A DNA stretch of 64,000 nt from Spirodela intermedia (Eukaryota > Streptophyta > Magnoliopsida > Alismatales > Araceae), in the NCBI GenBank assembly GCA_902729315.2, contig LR746264.1:6225878-6289877 (forward strand), read 5' to 3'. This document shows positions 12,431 to 40,999 of the stretch, piece by piece (the first letter of the stretch is position 1; each line of letters begins with the position of its first letter). Both the position numbers and the translations under genes were made by a program. The notes under the pieces are model-generated. The model searched no databases, was not told the DNA's origin, and was given only the letters and a program-made list of their open reading frames with translations.

Positions 12431-13010
12431 TCAAAAATGGCTTGACATTATGACCTGAATTTTAAGTCGTCTAAAAGGAATCATGCATCTTTATTCATCT
12501 AGAAAAATGGTCATGCTACTTTGTATCTTTTAACCTATGTGGATGATCTTGTCATCAAAGGAAATAATGCCATTGCTATTGAAACTAGTTGTGGACAGTG
12601 ATCTATTATATCTTAATGAATTTTTTTGTAAAGGTTTTTAAATAAAAAGAAGGGTTAAATTGCAAAAAAATCACCCATGTTGTGAAGTTGACCACTATTT
12701 GATTAGTGTTGTGCATTGTTGCTTATTAAGATTTTTATTTAGAGAAACTTAGATTTAAAATATCACTTCAAGCTTTAAAAAGATCAATAATCAGAGATAG
12801 TAGAGGAAAATCAAGGTATGGATATAATTTTATATGTATTTATTGTTAGGAAATTAATGTGTGATATGGTATGCATTGAACCATATATAGATCACGTAGG
12901 GCGAGCTATGAGAAGATTTATGGCGAATCCATTAAATCAACATTGGTCGACTGTCTAATGGATTATTTATTACCTAATAACTCTATCTGTGTATGTGAAG
13001 ATGAGGTTAG
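12430..13010 (+). mobile_element. Degenerate Ty1/copia pol relic (RT to RNase H side)
   Basis: Stop-interrupted translation shows the copia reverse-transcriptase core TYVDDLVIKGN at about 12530-12565 (YVDD catalytic motif) after a KNGHATLYLL stretch. About 330 bp later comes VGRAMRRFMANPLNQHW (12895-12945), the conserved copia segment that normally follows. The distance between these motifs is shorter than in intact elements and frames are broken. No LTRs or intact ends could be placed. Confidence 0.65.
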
Positions 13011-13629
13011 CTGCTTTTTTCAATAACTGTTCAGTATAAAGAATGGTGCATACATGTGCTGATTGTGTTCATGTCTTACTCAATTCCTTGCTTAGGTCCC
13101 ACTACTCTTTTAAGCAAAATCATCAAATCCAATATTGTTAAGACTTCTATATATATATCACTTAATTCATCACTTCAGTTGGCATGTTAGGGTAGAGATT
13201 CACAACTTAAGAACCAGCCCATGTGCAACCAACACATAGCCCTAACAATCATTCAACACCAAAATTATTAAAAATAAATAAATGATGTGAATCTTTCATA
13301 TTCAATGCAAGTCATTTCCTTGGAACATGCAGATGTTTGCCTTAAAAAGAGGAAACTTTCTCCTTCTCAATGTAAAATAGATGTTTTGGTTATTCACACC
13401 ATTTATGAAAGTGTTTACATAGTTGGGATGTCTTGCTTCAATCTTAAGCAATGACTTCTACATACAGAACAGTTAAAAATTGGTCTTTCATAGTCACTTC
13501 AACAATCAAATATATGTGACTAACATTGCAATGTCTCTTATTCTAACTATGTTGTTTAATGAGAAATTGTTCTACTTCTTATTGCATTTGAGTCAGCTAC
13601 TTTGATCCACTCAAAGGTTAATGTTAACA

Positions 13630-13975
13630 AACATCTCATAGCAAGGGCTCTTAGCATAGGTGAATGGAGAGGGATATTCCATTGGTATTCTTCAATATAT
13701 GTTTTTACATAATTGTTGTGAAACATTAATATTATATATTTTATTTTTATTTATGCTCATTAATTAAATGATTTCCTTAAAAAGTGAAAACATTATTGAG
13801 CATTATTTTAGCATGAGAAAGCCAACATAAAAAAAATGGTTGGAAAATCAATAATCATCTTATAACAAAGCCTCTTAAGTTAGGCTAATAGAGTGGGATG
13901 CTCCTCCGATATTCCTACTTTTTCTAGACATAATTACCATGAAATACTAATATAGTAGATATTTCAATTTTATAT
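13630..13975. repeat. Diverged direct repeat, two units
   Basis: Units about 13630-13740 and 13850-13975 share the order catctcatagcaa/catcttataacaa, then gggctctta/gcctctta, then ggatattcc/gatattcct, then acataattgttgtgaaa/acataattaccatgaaa. Spacing is about 220 bp. Possibly remains of LTR or MITE sequence; no terminal signature was seen. Confidence 0.45.
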
Positions 13976-14099
13976 ATTTCCGTCACTTCAGGTCTTTTCT
14001 TGAGAGTTTGTGACTCAATTTGATTCGCATTTGTAATGAGAGTCTCTGCTACATGAAAGGATATATTTAGATGAATAATTGACTAGTTGAATCTTAGTT

Positions 14100-16294
14100 T
14101 AAACTAATTATTAGAAGGGTACGATTGGCAGTTGTAGCTGCCAAAATGCCCCCGAAGGATCCATGTGAGGACTGGAGCCTCGACAGCAGTCATTACATAT
14201 CATTAATGTGTGAGAGAGTGAGGACAAGGCGACAACTGACAAGTGGCAAATGTTAGGGAACCCTATGAGTTGGAATGCATGAACGCGTTGCCAAGCGAAT
14301 ACAGCTCTTGGGGTGCGATCAACCATAACAGCCGGAGTTCGCTCTACGGTGCAAGGCAAAGCCCACACTCGTGGTTCGAAGGAACCACGTGAGAAATTGA
14401 GACTCAGAGGCTCGGGAAAGGAGTCGCAAATTTTATGGATGAATAACGGCGAGACTTACGAAGGTCAACGTCGGCAGAGAACGTGAGAAACAGACGCTTT
14501 TTTTAGCATTCTGGCTCCTCTCTCCCCATAAAGTAAAAGTACTGCATCTCCGACTGTGACAGTCCAGGACATCCACGGACCCAGGTTAGGTTATTCTATA
14601 CTCCCTTCCTAGCGCGTAGAAGACGTTTGCGGGCCCAGAGCTTCCCCACCCCGGCCAGGATCATGCAGAGGAAGTGGAAGAGAGAGAGAGAAGAGATACA
14701 TGAATTCGCCGAGCATTCATGCCGAAGAAGGGATTTCTATTCTCGAACCCACACACGAACCCTAGAGAGAAAGAAGGCTCCTGACGGCACCATCAATGGG
14801 TACTGACACGCTGAATGAATCTCGTGGTAGATCTCGAGAGATGGCCATAGTTGGATAGAACATGCCGTCGCCTTCTCTCCCACTTTGTCCATCTCTCCGC
14901 TTCTCAGCAGGAAAATAATTATGTGGGAGCTTTTCGTACTAGGTAGAGCATGCGGCTCCTTCCAACCCATCGGTGAGAGAGGAGCGTACTCAACGGTCGA
15001 TCTCTCGCTTAGATGACGGTAGCATCGCATGGCTTCTGTTCGGTCCGATGATAGGGAGAGAAGACAAGCGTCGTAGGCGGCCTCGTCCGTCGTCGGACGG
15101 AACATCGAGGGGCAGGCAAGGAGAGGGAGGGGAACCCTCTCCCGTTGGGCCGCTGCGTCGCACAGTACGATGCTGAATTAAACTTTTATTCATCGAAGGT
15201 ATCTTGAGTCCCACGGTACCCGGACGTGGAAGGTAGGTAAGTTATGTGCGGTCGAGAGGGCATTCAAAAGGGATCGGACGGTGATTCAGCACGTCTCAGT
15301 TATGAAGGGTCTACATTAGGGTGGATACGTCAGCAGTGAGATCACGAACTCGGAGGCCGTGCTTCGGCCACGTATTCCTGCAGGAAGACCCTTCTTGAGT
15401 AGGGTGCGATTTAGTTCCTAGCGGTGACAGGCGCTTGGTCCATGTCGTATTGTCAATAAATTACTTGTCGACTCCGCAGGCGACCTGGACGTAGAGAGCT
15501 TCTGGCGTCACATGTGGTCCAAATTTGCCTTCTCCAGAAAGTAGTGGCTGCAAGTGCTCCTCCACGTGCTTCTCTTATGCTCGCTCAATTTTTCCTGTTT
15601 GATCTCTCTCTCTCTCTGGGGGATAATAGAAAGAGAAGGGAGGGTTCCAGGTAGGAAGTGCCAAGACTGTTGTCACTCGCCTTCTCCTGCACAACTGTCA
15701 TCTCCACCTCCTTCTATGAGTTCGAAGCATCGGGCGAGGAGAAGTCCTTCCCAGATTTTCCTTGCGCTTCGTCTGATCATAGCAACGTAAGTGAAAAACT
15801 CGGGGGCCGACGGGATCTCTTTTCGGCGTCCTCATCTACCTATCGTCGAGCAACAAAAAATTCGCAGTTCATCGGGCGATCCTCAAAAGGCAGTGGCTTT
15901 TCTTCAGAAAAAATAAGCATCGTTTTCCGCCACGTTTACACTCTTGTTATCTGCTCATAATTGAATATGAGTGCCCGAAGAAAGACACTATAGTATAGAA
16001 AATCACTGGCGCGTATGAACGGGTGGAAGAGTCGGATCTCCTCCCTAGCATCCGTCTTTGACCGTTTCCTGCTTCTCTATCAGAGTTTATCCAGGTTTTT
16101 TTAGTGAAGCTAGCTGGTCCTTCCCTTGAACCCCTTCTCCAAGCTTTCCTTGTGTCCACCTCATCGTCAGGTCTTTATCATAGAAACCATCTTACTTATT
16201 CATCTTTCCAGGTTTTCTAGTCTCCTGCTTCTTTGATTTCCCTCAAAAAACCCCCTTCTCTCTCCGCGCAGGCGAGCCACGGAATAGAAGAGAC
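14100..16294. other. Upstream region of ABCC copy B
   Basis: No gene recognised. It includes an imperfect palindrome at 14371-14388 (CGTGGTTC-GA-AG-GAACCACG arms) and a short CT tract at 15604-15617. The promoter of copy B should lie in the right-hand part, but no TATA box can be assigned with confidence. Confidence 0.4.
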
Positions 16295-22579
<6,285 letters not shown>

Positions 22580-22655
22580 CCTGATCAGCTCCATCCGTCA
22601 TGGAACGCTCTGTCTGTGTCTATTTCCACTCGAAACCCACAGCGCAGAAAAAATT

Positions 22656-23740
22656 GTACGTCCAAAGGGTCAGAATGAGGGAATCTGTAAGGCTCAGCGT
22701 TTACAGGGCGCCGACTTGTTCCTCTGTCCATGGATCGTGTTGATTATGGCATTATTTCAAGATTTAGATTAAAAAAAAGTTTAGCCATTTCCTAGTCTAT
22801 GCAGTAGTTTGAATTCTTGCGGATTATTATTATATAGATATATATATATAATATAATATGGTTACTGGTTTTTATGTATCATAAACCTCATGAATTATGT
22901 TTAAACCTCTCTCTTTTGCCTGACCTTTTAGTTCTCTGTAAATTGTACCTCTATTAGTATTTAGTGTTATGTTATTTTTTGATAGAAATATTATTGTTAA
23001 AATATACTTGGTGTTAATTAATATATGACAAATACTCACATCTATGCAGTAAAAATACTATTATTCTTTCTCTATCTATATTTATCTCTTCTTACCAACG
23101 AAATATCTGTCAAAGTCAAAAGGAAAAAAACTCATTTCAACAACAAATAAGTGCTATTATCATTAGCAGATGTAAATATTTTTTAAAAAAACAAGTAAAA
23201 GAAAATTCATGGATATTCTTGATAGTCACGCGTGAGTTACACACTTTGTTAGGGATATAAAGATAACACATCTAAGGTAGCAGATTAAAAAATAATAAAA
23301 TAAAATAAATCTGGCTTGAGTCTAGAAGGTTCAAAATTCATAATGACGCCCTTGAATTTGTAAGAGTTGCTTTAATCTCCATGCAAATGGAAATCAACAC
23401 CATTTCACAACAGTTACAACATGCATACCTTGAATAGGCCGAAATATACTTCGACTTTCCCAAAATAATATTTAAAATAAAAATAATAAAATCAGTAGTG
23501 TTACACAATTGACACATTATCGCCGCGATTTTTAAGGCCATTTTCTTGAATTTTGGGGCTGAACTTGTTTAGTGGCTTCCACTTCCTACCTTAAAAATCT
23601 CGTTTTTACAATTTCAAATTCAGAAATTTTGAGACTTTCTCATTTTCTCAAGTGTTGTTTTACATAAAAACAGGGTAGGTTAAAATGTAAAGGTTAATCG
23701 GACGGCTGCGATGTGGGCATCCAACCCAGACCCCGGGGTT
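22656..23740. other. AT-rich spacer before NOP16
   Basis: No gene recognised; an AT microsatellite lies at about 22831-22858. Copy A has only about 230 bp between the end of the shared tract and its NOP16 relic, so this spacer has grown here or shrunk there. Confidence 0.45.
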
Positions 23741-23791
23741 CCGCCGTGAAAAAATATTCTCCAAACGAGAGCCTCACCAGAGAGAAGGCCC

Positions 23792-23818
23792 TATAAATAC
23801 CGAGCAGTGTAAACCCTA
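23792..23818 (+). promoter_or_regulatory. NOP16 TATA box and telo-box
   Basis: TATAAATA at 23792-23799 and AAACCCTA (telo-box) at 23811-23818. The ATG is at 23837, so the implied leader is only about 10-15 nt. Telo-boxes mark plant ribosome-biogenesis promoters; GTS1 in this window has one too. Confidence 0.6.
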
Positions 23819-23836
23819 TGTGGAGTAGGAGACAGA

Positions 23837-24640
23837 ATGGGGCGGTCGCGGAGAAAGTACAAGCAGTCGCGAGCGAAGGTGCGATGTGCACTCCCCAAGA
23901 AGAAGCCTGGCGTCTTCAAGCCGGCGTTCGCCATTCCGCGGGAGCTCCTCGCCGGCGCCGGGAATGGCGACGAGGAGGCGGGTAAGAGGAAGTGGGACGA
24001 GAAGGCCAGCGTCATTCAGAACTACCGCAACTTCGGCGTCGTCGCCAACCCTAATCTGCTCGGAGTTCGGTTCCGTACTCCGCAGGTCGTCCTTTGCCCC
24101 TCCCTACAGGTACCTTCCTCGGGTGCCGGCAACGGCAGGGGTCCGATCTCCGAGTTCGATCCCATCGACAGCGGCAGCGACCTAGAAGCCGACGGTACGT
24201 TCTTCGACATCTCTGTATGGGCAGGCAATCCTTGGAGACTAGGGATTCACAGCATCGTCTGGGGGTTGCTTGTTCAGATCTTAAGTCGGCGCTGGGGAAG
24301 AAGAGGAGAGATGGGAAGAGCGCCCCGGTGCAGCCGCTGACGACGATCCAGCGGGTCCACATCGCCCGGCTCATAGCCAAACACGGCGACGACTACCAGG
24401 TACGGGCACCCCCGCTGCTCCATCTTCCCTCTCAGATTCCGACCTCGCGAGTAGAAGTCGGTCGGGTAATCCATTTCTGCGCGTCCACAGGCGATGTCCT
24501 TGGACATCGAGTTGAACGCGATGCAGCACACTGTGGCTGAGCTGAAGAAGCTCTGCCGGAGATTCAACGTCCGCAGCGGCAGGCTAGCCCGCGCCATCGA
24601 GGAGCGTAACCCTAGCGCCGCCCTTCTTGAGCGGGAGTAG
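23837..24640 (+). CDS. NOP16: NOP16 ribosome-biogenesis protein
   Basis: Three exons, 23837-24194, 24278-24399 and 24491-24640, encode 209 aa. The N-terminus MGRSRRKYKQSRAKVR with PKKKPGVFKPAF is the family hallmark, followed by WDEKASVIQNYRNFGVVANPNLLGVR. The middle has FDPIDSGSDLEAD. Exon 2 gives DDLKSALGKKRRDGKSAPVQ, and exon 3 ends with a basic segment containing the conserved LNAMQHTVAELKKLC region. NOP16 is a nucleolar factor of 60S subunit assembly. The gene is tail-to-tail with kinesin-13A, 400 bp apart. An in-frame 24-nt GT...AG stretch in exon 1 (VVLCPSLQ) is too short to be an intron and is kept as coding. Confidence 0.93.
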
Positions 24641-25039
24641 ATGCCCTCCCTCCGTTCACTCCTCCCCCTTCGTGGCCCTGCTTCTCCCAAATGTAACGGC
24701 CGAGACTTCGCTTGAACGAAGAAATACATCGAGTTGCTGCATATCCATGGATCAGAGACAGAAGGTAGTCAAAGGATGGTTTGGGGTCATAGCGTCAACA
24801 TTTTCTGCAGCTATTTATTGTAAATAGTCAAAGAGGCGATCGTATTTCCCTCGAATCATATCCCGCATTCCTGTTCGTACAACGAATACAAATGAATTGG
24901 AATGGCCGGCGAGCACATTCGGAGAGTCCAGTATCTGTTTCTGGATTAAAGAGTCCTCTACCACGAGATCGCAGGTCATGTGAGGAGGATTGAATCAAAC
25001 TAGCACCAGATTAGGGTAAGAGAGCAGCTTGGACTTTGT

Positions 25040-36152
<11,113 letters not shown>

Positions 36153-36673
36153 GGGGCGCTGCGATCGACGTTGTGGCGCCAATTTTTACCGATCAAATGA
36201 GAACGATAACTGCAGCCACAATAAAGAAAAATGCCAAACTTAGACTCTGAGACGGAAATCTCCCAAGATCCAGGAATTGGCAAAAGGGTGAAATCCTCTG
36301 CGGGACACACGTGAAAGAGAGAAATCGCAGACGGAGCAGAACATTAAATCCTTCGAGGAACCCCTCCACGGCCCTACAACAGAAGAAACAGAGAGATCCT
36401 AAGGGACACCGGAATGAGCGCATCTACCTGTAATGCCCAGGCGGGGAGCCGATTTACCACAGATCGAGGGGACGAAGTGTGAGGTTCTCACCCAGCTCAG
36501 TTCGTCAATCCACCGAGGCCTGGTTCCAACGACTCGTCGAGAGATTCCAGCTCTAGATCGCAGGGAGCGAAAACCCAAATCTGGGCAAAAAGGAAGCGTG
36601 ACGGTGCCACCCGCCTCCCTCTTCCACTCTTTTTCCTCCTCGTTCGTGCTCGTTGGATGGTAGAGGCCGACGG

Positions 36674-36718
<45 letters not shown>

Positions 36719-37049
36719 ACTTTCGACGATGGGCGGCGTACGCGGGAGTAGTCTAGCATAAATAACCCGCAGTATAATATACCGTTAAGTACGGGAAGTA
36801 TCCCAACATCAGCGTAAGAAGATTTTTGGGGATGATTGTGAAATGCTTATTATAATATTCACCGACCGTGGCAAAGTCTACTCGGGCACTCGCACGTGAG
36901 TGAGACCGACGCGTCCGTCCGTCAGCGTCACCCGTCTTTAGACGCCGTTCTGTTTCCGTCGAGCTCCCACCATGCACGTGCGATGATCCAATATATCAAA
37001 TGAAGAGAAAGGACCGAGAGGCGGAAGAGGAAGAAGAGGGGCTTTGGAA
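36153..37049. promoter_or_regulatory. Head-to-head spacer between kinesin-13A and the USP relic
   Basis: About 0.9 kb separates the kinesin ATG (minus) from the relic USP ATG (plus). It includes kinesin 5' leader sequence and a (GA)n microsatellite at 36677-36715. The segment 36860-37000 matches the region upstream of the intact USP gene (44370-44545), for example the shared gacgccgttctgtttccgtc. This was an ancestral bidirectional intergenic region. Confidence 0.55.
36677..36715. repeat. (GA)n microsatellite upstream of kinesin-13A
   Basis: About 19 GA units in the kinesin/USP spacer. Confidence 0.9.
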
Positions 37050-37142
37050 ATGGCGCCGGAAGCTGCGGGATCAGAGGGTACGAATCCTGCGGAAGGAAAT
37101 ACGGTGGTTGTGGCGTCGATCGATGAGAGCGAGCGCGAGGAT
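36860..37142 (+). pseudogene. USP relic: promoter and about 29 codons of exon 1
   Basis: Closely matches 44370-44675. The ATG at 37050 is kept and the frame reads MAPEAAGSEGTNPAEGNTVV then VASIDESERE, matching intact MASEAAGSEGTKPAEGNKVV then VVGMDESEHS. The match stops abruptly at about 37140, where sequence from upstream of RFI2 begins. Exons 2-4 are absent. A product ending at the nearby stop would be a short fragment without the ATP-binding site. Confidence 0.85.
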
Positions 37143-37720
37143 AGTCATTTAAACTCTGAATAGGACATGAATATTCATTTCTATTTTATAATTGAGAGGT
37201 TATTTAAAAATAAGATAATAAATGAATTATGAGAGTTAACGCCAACTTGTTTATTTCTCAGGTTTGTCGTTAGTATCGCGGCACCATCACAGCTCATGGT
37301 TGCAACCTGCTACGGTTTCTGCATAGTTCCCAGCGGAGAGAGAGCTATAGAGAAAAGGGAACTATACGTTCCTCTGTGTGGGATATATTTCGGGAAGGTC
37401 TGGAAGAGTTATACCAAGGTAGAAAGCGTAAGAAGGGGCTGTTGATCTGTCGCCTTCACTCCCTTCAGCTGTTCGTGCTGGAGATGTTAGGAGTTGTTTG
37501 TTTTTTAAGGAGTTGAAGCTAAGAGATGACGCTTTTTTCTGCGCTCGTTCAGATCCTTCTCGTTTTCCTTGTTCTTTATACTGACATTATATCCGTTGTA
37601 GCTTCTTCTTCTTCTTCTTTTCTTTGTTCGAAAGATGTCATCACGGCATATGGTTTTGTTTTCCCACAATATCTGCAATCTTCTCTCGCTTTCAGCTAGC
37701 ACTGCGGGTGAGGAGTCTTC
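37143..37720 (+). pseudogene. Relic of the RFI2 locus (upstream sequence joined to intron 1)
   Basis: 37143-37215 resembles 49607-49700 (taaactc.gaatagga...gaggttatttaaaa), upstream of RFI2. 37225-37720 is colinear with 52290-52925 inside RFI2 intron 1: gacgccaactt, ggaagagtta.ac.a.g.tagaaagc.taagaag, ctgacattata and caatatctgcaatcttctctcgctttca recur in the same order. The TCTP gene and RFI2 exon 1 that should lie between are deleted. With the USP relic this is a collapsed copy of the 44.4-52.9 kb block. Confidence 0.75.
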
Positions 37721-38510
37721 CAGTGCTTACAAACTTCCAAATCTACGCGCTGCCCCCACCAAGAAAAATAAAATGTCATTACTTGGCAGACGTTCAAACT
37801 CCAACAAGATCGAATCCTAAAGTCAAATACCCATTTTTTGAACGCTAACTATTCTCTCTCTATCTCTTTTGCTGACCCATTCCTCACATGTGCCCACCAC
37901 AAAGCCTATTTTATAGGGTCTTTTTTGTTTTTCAATGCCCAGCTCTGGGGCTTTCCTCAGGTCCAATCCGGCACGTTGACTTCCCTTTCAAGTACATTGG
38001 CCGCCTGCGCAGTCCTCTGACAACCCCCGCCTCCCCCCGCCCCCCCGCGGACCACTTGGGAGCAAGAACAGAAGGATAATTTTATCGACATATATAGTCT
38101 ATTATTGGCAAAGTCAACACATCGTTTCAACCAGTGTGCAAGTTCTTTGTGGGATTGATTTTTCTGCGATTATTTTTAAAAAAATAGTGCGAAGAAAATA
38201 AATATCCAAGGATTTAGGACGGTGAAAAATCTTGTTACTTAGTACACGGGATGCGATAACCCGCTGTTGGGGTGGGGCGCTCATCCTGACTGTGGAATAA
38301 TTGGACATAAGGGAGGTGGTTGACCATTATTATTTTAAGGAAGAGTAAAATAAGAGACAAGGGGGCTTACTTTGAGTCTCCGTATTCTTATGAAATTTAC
38401 TGGTTCCTTTGACTTCTCCCCAACACGGTTTGTTTTTGTCTTGGTTCCCAGTCTCGATCCCGAGTATAAAGAAAAACGACGGGGGGCGCCGGCAGACGAG
38501 CGTCTTCTTC

Positions 38511-38523
38511 GGGGGGGGGGGGG
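38511..38523. repeat. G13 homopolymer
   Basis: Thirteen consecutive G just upstream of the ORF at 38534; a likely site of sequencing or slippage error. Confidence 0.85.
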
Positions 38524-38533
38524 CGCGGGCGAG

Positions 38534-38974
38534 ATGGAGGAAGACGAACCAGAGAGCGGCGGCTGGGGGGTCGTGCTGTGGGAGACGCTCCTGCAGATGC
38601 TGGGGCTGAGCGCGTTGTTGGCGATAATCCTCTTCTTGCTCTCACCGACCTTCCGCAAGGCCATCTTCGACGCCGTTGCCCACAGCGTCGCCGACCTCGC
38701 CGTCGATCTCGCCTACAAAATCGTCATGAAGTTCATCCAGGTGTTGTGCAGATTGAAAATTCGGCCCCGTCTCATCTCCCTTGTATCAATCTACATCCTT
38801 GGATTCGACATTTTTTTCTACTGGAACCAGCTCCTCTTCATCTACAAGTTCTTATTCTCCGACTTGGGGATCATAGACTACTTTTACCAACTCTTGTTAC
38901 TGATAGACTTGTCCTCCAACTATGCCTATCCCACGATTTGGATTCGCGCATTTGTTGAGTTCCTCAAGAAGTAG
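38534..38974 (+). CDS. Hypothetical small membrane protein
   Basis: Open frame of 146 aa starting MEEDEPESGGWG. Hydrophobic segments lie at about residues 18-36 (LLQMLGLSALLAIILFLLS), 78-95 and 105-125, suggesting a small multi-pass membrane protein. The first 70 codons are GC-rich and gene-like. After codon 70 (KFIQ, then GTGTTG) composition turns AT-rich, so the real gene may splice at about 38743 and the second half may be intron read-through. No family recognised. It lies between the RFI2 relic and the kinesin relic; no counterpart was seen in the right-hand copy. Confidence 0.35.
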   Translation: MEEDEPESGGWGVVLWETLLQMLGLSALLAIILFLLSPTFRKAIFDAVAHSVADLAVDLAYKIVMKFIQVLCRLKIRPRLISLVSIYILGFDIFFYWNQLLFIYKFLFSDLGIIDYFYQLLLLIDLSSNYAYPTIWIRAFVEFLKK

Positions 38975-39900
38975 CGACCCTTTCCTCTTTTCCTTTGATT
39001 CCAGCTCTTTCTCTTTGTAGTCCGGCGACCTGCACCTTCTTCCTCGCACATGAACTGCGCCCTCCTCTCCCTCCTTCGTTTCTCCCTTCTTCTGTCTCTC
39101 CCTCTCCCTCTCCCTCTCCCTCTCTCCGTATCGTGAGATGTCTTCTAGGAGATTTTGCGGACTCGTTCCCCTGGCCGGCGAGGAGACGGAGACGCCGACG
39201 TGGACAGGAGTCCACACCGGATCATTTTGTTAATCCAAATGGGTACTTAATAGCCTCCAGCGATGACGGCGTGATCTGGCAGCTGAAGAAGACAACACAA
39301 GAAGACATGTCGGAAAAATCTCGCCCGCGTTGGAAAACGTGGGGCTTCCCCTTCCTGCCCAGTCAAACCTCCGCGAGAGTTACCTGGCGGGTCGTCTCTC
39401 AAGCCGGGAGGATCACCACCACGGGCAACCCCGCGTGGGGACCTCGGCCGTCGGCCTTACAAGGCCGGCAGTCCACCAGAGATCGGCGGTGCTCCGTCGC
39501 AACCCGCTGTCGACGACCTCCTACGGTCACTCCCTCTGCCGCCCTGATCCTCTGCACCGGCGGAAGCACTGCTCAACGACATCCTCTCCTCCGCCGACGT
39601 CGACGATTCCCTCTGCTCCTCTGCTTTGGGATCTCAGTTTCCTTCTCTTCGACCAAGATAAAATCCGTCGGTAGCGCTGGGATTCCTTCCAGCTCCGAAG
39701 GACATTGTCAACGGCTGGCCCCATTCAACTCTCGTCTCGTGTCATTTCCGGCGGAGCAGCGTCCGCCGGCGAGGACCCCGATGGGAAGAGAGCGATCAGG
39801 ATCATTACATTCTTCGACATACTTCTCAATATCTTATTTCATCCTCATCTGATATATGTTTTAGATGATGCGATTGTAAGTGTGAAGAAATATTTGATGG
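38975..39900 (+). other. GC-rich block, possible decayed coding sequence
   Basis: Contains a (CCCTCT)n tract (about 39094-39126). GC-rich sequence at 39165-39790 keeps fairly long open stretches that switch frame, such as a Pro/Ala-rich stretch SQPAVDDLLRSLPLPP in one frame and a His/Arg-rich stretch in another. No domain recognised. It could be the remains of a frameshifted gene, or simply GC-rich sequence that lacks stops. Confidence 0.25.
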
Positions 39901-39914
39901 CCTCCTAGTACAAT

Positions 39915-40490
39915 AGTATGATACTTGTGTAAATCCAAGTTAATATGAGCACAATCACTAATCATGAGTAGACTCAAAATGTATCAAAGAAGACATGGGA
40001 CCTAGAGCACTAGTATCAAGGAAACAATACAGATATGAAGCAAAGGAAATAGCTTCCCCACGTTGCCAGAAAATTAAAGTTTGTTTACTAATAGCAGCCA
40101 AGAAAATAATTTCATACCTACATAATATTTGGGATGAATTTTTTTGTCAGTAAATGCCATCGAACATGCCAGATGCTGAAAGCCTGTGGACTGGAGCCAC
40201 TGGGTCACTGCATCATTAGAGTCACCTATTGATCCTACACTAGTGACGTGATCACTCTGTTGTCCCTAGCCACACAGGCGGCGCTGCAATCGACATTGTG
40301 GTGCCAATTTTTACTGAATAAATGATAACAATCACTAACATCATAAAGAGAGAAAAATGTCAAATCTAAACCCATACTTTGGAGAAGAAAGTATGTAGGA
40401 ATTGGCAAGAGGATGACATCCTCTGCGTAACACAAGTGAAATAGAGAAATTGTAGATGGAGCAAAACACTCAATCCTCCGCAGAACTCAA
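39915..40490 (-). pseudogene. Kinesin-13A relic: intron 1, exon 1 and leader
   Basis: Aligns with 35745-36400 throughout. Exon 1 similarity covers agatgctgaa.gcctg.gactggagcca and gg.attggca in the same order. The start ATG (minus) is mutated (cacacagg for cacccatgg) and the frame is interrupted. Only the 5' end of the gene is present; the motor domain is missing. It faces the intact USP gene, in mirror image to intact kinesin facing the USP relic. Confidence 0.85.
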
Positions 40491-40999
40491 AGGGAGAGTA
40501 CCAATGACAAAAAATAATTACAAGAAGAACAAGAGAAGGACAATGAGTAGACTATCGATAATGATTGACTCGAGATGGTTGATCTCCTTACAATACCACA
40601 AGAGAGTAGACTCCCTCTCTCCTCAGGTTGTAAGTCTTTTTTATCAGCATCAATGACTCTTTATTCTCTTATGTCAATAATGGTTGCCTTAATATGATTA
40701 TAGAATCTACAGGTGGAAAGGAGGTAGCTGCGAACCTCGTAATCAATTTGTTGAGCCCTAAATAGTTACGAGTTGACCTCAACAGTGTACATACTGGTTA
40801 ATCACTACAATCAACTTCTTTTCTTTTGCAGTGGGCCTAGAAGTACAATGAGCTCATCAATGCTCCCTCATAAGATTTTCACCCTGCTCACAAGGTGGAA
40901 CACAAGGTAGACACTCGTTTAGGTATGATATGTGATTGGCCCAATACACTCCATAATCTTTTATTGGCTAAATAAATATGACCCAAACTGCTTATAGGA

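Noticed and set aside
14371-14388. Hairpin-forming palindrome
   Set aside because: Single short palindrome without tail, target duplication or gene context; too little to call a terminator, MITE or ncRNA.
38995-39852. 285-aa open frame
   Set aside because: Low-complexity start in a CCCTCT repeat, Arg/Pro-rich, no domain; kept only as a possible decayed block.
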